Shown here piece by piece: positions 60,053-64,000 of a DNA stretch of 64,000 bases. The notes beneath the pieces are model-generated. The model saw only the letters and a list, made by a program, of their open reading frames with translations. It had not been told where the DNA came from and searched no databases. Source of the DNA: Zoogloeaceae bacterium (GTDB taxonomy: Bacteria > Pseudomonadota > Gammaproteobacteria > Burkholderiales > Rhodocyclaceae). Positions within the stretch are counted from its first letter, which is position 1, and the number at the start of each line of letters is the position of its first letter. The DNA is taken from NCBI GenBank assembly GCA_024235635.1, contig JACKMA010000002.1, positions 930,001 through 994,000 of the forward strand, given 5' to 3'. The position numbers and the translations under genes are program-made.

Positions 60053-60278
60053 GCTGTCTCCTGAAACGCGAGTTCGGCCAGGAGCGCAGGATAACCCCAG
60101 AAGCCGCCTTCGACCGCCCGCGGCCATCAATGAAGTCAACAATGGACGCCGAGCGGCCGTCCGCGAGGCACGGCCGGCGGGTCGTGGCGCCGGCCCTGCT
60201 CGCCTATCGGCAATTCGCACTGGCCGCTGGCGGCGCAGCCGACGATAATCGACGCTCCTACCGTACCGAAGCCCGGCC

Positions 60279-61748
<1,470 letters not shown>

Positions 61749-61809
61749 CCCCGGGATGGCTTTGCGCTAACATCCGCCGGAACTGCAGCGACAGGATATA
61801 CACGCCATC

Positions 61810-62583
61810 ATGTTGTCACGCCGGGTCATCACCACCCTGGCCGCCGATCCGTCGAGCTGGCTGGTTCTCGCCGTCAGCATCGGTGGTGTCTGGCTATTTC
61901 ACTTCTGGTTCGGCCCCGGCCTGACGATGAGCGCGGCGTCACTGGCGGTGGCACTGCTGCTGCTCGCGGCCTGGCCGCTGCTGAAGCTGCGCGATCCGGA
62001 CTTTGCCGGCAAGCTGGTGCGCGGGCCGGGCGAACTGGATGCCGAGGGCGAAGCCAGGGTGCAGCGGCTCGAGGCCGCCCTCGACCGTCTCGGTGCCGAA
62101 CAGGGGGTCGCCCAGCTCCACCTGTTGCGGCAGAAGCTCGAACGCCTGGTCGAAGTGCTGCGCCACCGACTCGACGAAGGCGAGGTCACCTACGGGCGCT
62201 ACCTCGGCACTGCGGAGCAGGTCTACCTGGCGGCGCTGGACAATCTGAATGAGGTCGTCGTGACGCTGACCAGCCTCGCCGGCATCGACGAGCACTACCT
62301 GCAGCGGCGCGAAGCCGAGATCGCCAAGGACGGTGTCACCGACAAGGAGGCGATCGAGCTCGCGACCATCCGCCAGCGACAGGCGGTGCTGGTCGAGCAG
62401 CGCGCCAAGGTCGAGGACCTGCTGGGCGAGAACGAGCGGGCGCTGGCGGTGCTCGACAATACGTCGGCCGCGCTGGCCGGCACCCGCACGCGTGGCGGCC
62501 ACGCCAAGCTCAGCGCCGACGAGGCAATCCGCGAACTCGAGGCGCTGGCCGGCCGCACCGGCCGCTACGCCTCCGGCCGATGA
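61810..62583 (+). CDS. Coiled-coil inner-membrane protein (XpaC-like position)
   Basis: The protein is 257 aa. Two N-terminal transmembrane helices (SSWLVLAVSIGGVWLFHFWF, then SLAVALLLLAAWPLL) precede a long cytoplasmic coiled coil rich in Arg/Glu (EARVQRLEAALDRLG, LHLLRQKLERLVEVLRHRLD). In many genomes TelA is encoded with XpaC-type membrane proteins, and this looks like that partner; I cannot confirm the family. It lies 61 bases after the AAA+ gene and 58 before the VWA gene. Confidence 0.7.
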   Translation: MLSRRVITTLAADPSSWLVLAVSIGGVWLFHFWFGPGLTMSAASLAVALLLLAAWPLLKLRDPDFAGKLVRGPGELDAEGEARVQRLEAALDRLGAEQGVAQLHLLRQKLERLVEVLRHRLDEGEVTYGRYLGTAEQVYLAALDNLNEVVVTLTSLAGIDEHYLQRREAEIAKDGVTDKEAIELATIRQRQAVLVEQRAKVEDLLGENERALAVLDNTSAALAGTRTRGGHAKLSADEAIRELEALAGRTGRYASGR

Positions 62584-62641
62584 ATCCAGGCGCAGACAAC
62601 ATGGCGAGCGCGCAGCGGCGCGCACACACCGGGGAGTGACG

Positions 62642-64000
62642 ATGGCAAAAGGAAATGCCGGCAGGCGCGGATTTCTCGTAATCGTGGTGCTGGCGGTGAT
62701 CGGCGCGGTCGTCGCCAGCCAGTTCCTCGGCCCGGACGGCAGCTTCTCGCTCGACGTCGACGGCGGCAGCCATAGCCGCGCCATGCCGTTTGAACGGGCC
62801 GCCGACGAACTGCGGCGGATGCGCGAGCAGGTGGATTGGCACGAGGACATCGTCACCGAGCGCGCCCGCATCGAACTGACCGACGGCGCCGACCTCAAGA
62901 AGCGACTGCCGGCGATCGACACGTTTCCGCTGGTGGTCGTGCCGGCCGCTGGTGCCGGCAACGCGGTGGTGGAGATATTCGCCTCCACCGAGAAGTCCGG
63001 CACCGGCACCGATGGCTGGATGGTGCGCGTCGCCGAGGAATTCAACAACGCCGGCCTGCGCCTGAAGAGCGGCCGCCCGGCACAGGTGGCGATCCGCAAG
63101 ATCGCCTCGGGCACCGGCCACGACTTCATTGCCTCGCGCAAGCACCTGCCGCAGGGCTACACCCCGTCGAACGAACTCTGGATCTCGATGATCCGGGCCG
63201 AGGGCGTCGCGGTCGAGCCGATCGCCGAGCGCACCGTCGGCAATATCGCCGGCATCGTCATGAAGCAGTCGGTGGCCTCGCGGCTGCGCGAAAAATACGG
63301 CCGCATCGACGTGCCGACCCTGGTCGACGCGGTGGTCCAGGGCAGTCTGGTGATGGGTTACACCGACCCGTTCGCCAGCAGCACCGGACTCAACTTCCTG
63401 GTCACGGTGCTCAACCGCTTCAGCGACAACCAGCCCCAGGCCATGCTCTCGCCAGCGGTCGTGAGCGCGTTCGAGAGCTTCCAGAAGGGCGTGCCCTTCG
63501 TCGCGCTGACTACCCTGCAGATGCGCGAATCGGTCGAACGCAACGGCTCGCTCGACGCCTTCGTGATGGAATACCAGACCTACGTCCAGACCGCGTCACT
63601 CAAGTCCGGCTACGAGTTCATCCCGTTCGGCGTGCGCCACGATAATCCGCTGGTCGGCATCGGCACCCTCGACGCCGACCAGCGCGAGACCCTGGCCGCC
63701 TTTGCCGAATTCGGCAAAAGGCAGCAATACCGGCGCCTGGCGAAGGAATACGGATTCGACCCGGACATCGACTACACGGCGGCCTATCCGGTGCCCGAGG
63801 GCGATCTGCTGGTCCAGGCCCAGCACCTGTGGAAGGAGAAGAAGGATGCGGGCAGACCGATCGCGGCAGTCTTCGTCTGCGACGTCAGCGGCTCGATGCG
63901 CGGCGCCCGGCTGGCGCAGTTGAAGAAGGCATTGCTCGGCGGCTCAGAATTCATCAGCCCGAACAACTCGATCGGCCTGGTGGTATTCAATCACCAGGTC
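62642..64000 (+). CDS. SBP-like plus VWA-domain protein, 3' end beyond window
   Basis: The product is at least 453 aa from the ATG at 62642 with a GGGGAG site. An N-terminal anchor helix (RGFLVIVVLAVIGAVVASQF) is followed by a periplasmic solute-binding-like part: LVVVPAAGAGNAVVEIFAST, NAGLRLKSGRPAQVAIRK and the IPFGVRHDNPLVGIG tail. A von Willebrand A domain then begins with the MIDAS motif FVCDVSGSMRGARL. It runs off the window at position 64000. VWA proteins of this kind accompany TelA and AAA+ ATPases; likely a surface-facing scaffold (inference). Confidence 0.88.
   Translation, partial: MAKGNAGRRGFLVIVVLAVIGAVVASQFLGPDGSFSLDVDGGSHSRAMPFERAADELRRMREQVDWHEDIVTERARIELTDGADLKKRLPAIDTFPLVVVPAAGAGNAVVEIFASTEKSGTGTDGWMVRVAEEFNNAGLRLKSGRPAQVAIRKIASGTGHDFIASRKHLPQGYTPSNELWISMIRAEGVAVEPIAERTVGNIAGIVMKQSVASRLREKYGRIDVPTLVDAVVQGSLVMGYTDPFASSTGLNFLVTVLNRFSDNQPQAMLSPAVVSAFESFQKGVPFVALTTLQMRESVERNGSLDAFVMEYQTYVQTASLKSGYEFIPFGVRHDNPLVGIGTLDADQRETLAAFAEFGKRQQYRRLAKEYGFDPDIDYTAAYPVPEGDLLVQAQHLWKEKKDAGRPIAAVFVCDVSGSMRGARLAQLKKALLGGSEFISPNNSIGLVVFNHQV

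Overview
The window is a high-GC stretch of a Gram-negative chromosome, most likely a betaproteobacterium (my guess is Rhodocyclales/Zoogloeaceae). The pointers are the envelope/translation run in the order rpsB-tsf-pyrH-frr-uppS-cdsA-dxr-rseP-bamA-skp-lpxD-fabZ-lpxA-lpxB-rnhB-TrmH family, with map-glnD divergent from rpsB. A Burkholderia/Neisseria-type general porin, a PEP-CTERM sorted protein and several c-type cytochromes fit the same group. The placement comes from gene content and order only; no database search was possible.

Layout. 0-5.7 kb: the end of a triheme c7-like cytochrome gene, a heme-binding GGDEF-EAL protein divergent from it, then panE and a globin gene facing a LysR regulator. 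5.7-20.2 kb: a phosphate-themed cluster with a choice-of-anchor I protein, a stand-alone CYTH protein, an UshA-like nucleotidase, a porin, Psd with a membrane partner, a CYTH-CHAD protein, a secreted metallophosphoesterase, a PhoX-like PEP-CTERM protein, a Lys/Pro/Ala-rich basic protein and PPK2. Several of these genes have PhoB-box-like direct repeats upstream. 20.4-25.4 kb: a membrane-anchored class-III aminotransferase, a small periplasmic protein and a 947-aa TIR-nSTAND-FGE protein next to tRNA-Leu(UAG). 25.7-29.9 kb: an AttEFGH-like exporter set. 29.9-34.2 kb: an AraC regulator divergent from an SDR/acyl-CoA dehydrogenase/CoA-transferase operon. 34.6-50 kb: the conserved minus-strand envelope and translation run. 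50.2-53.6 kb: map-glnD. 53.8-58.5 kb: def, a methylthio-nucleoside phosphorylase, typA and a di-heme cytochrome with an FNR/ANR-type box. 58.9-64 kb: a TelA/AAA+/coiled-coil membrane protein/SBP-VWA module that runs off the window.

How it fits together. The 34.6-50 kb run couples lipid A synthesis, outer-membrane assembly, phospholipid and isoprenoid precursors and translation elongation in tightly overlapping genes, probably read from a promoter upstream of rpsB that interleaves with the map promoter. The phosphate cluster looks like a scavenging and polyphosphate set. The most unusual gene is the TIR-nSTAND-FGE protein, an immune-type architecture. Its C-terminal tail carries a codon pattern expected of a diversity-generating-retroelement variable repeat, although no reverse transcriptase lies in the window.
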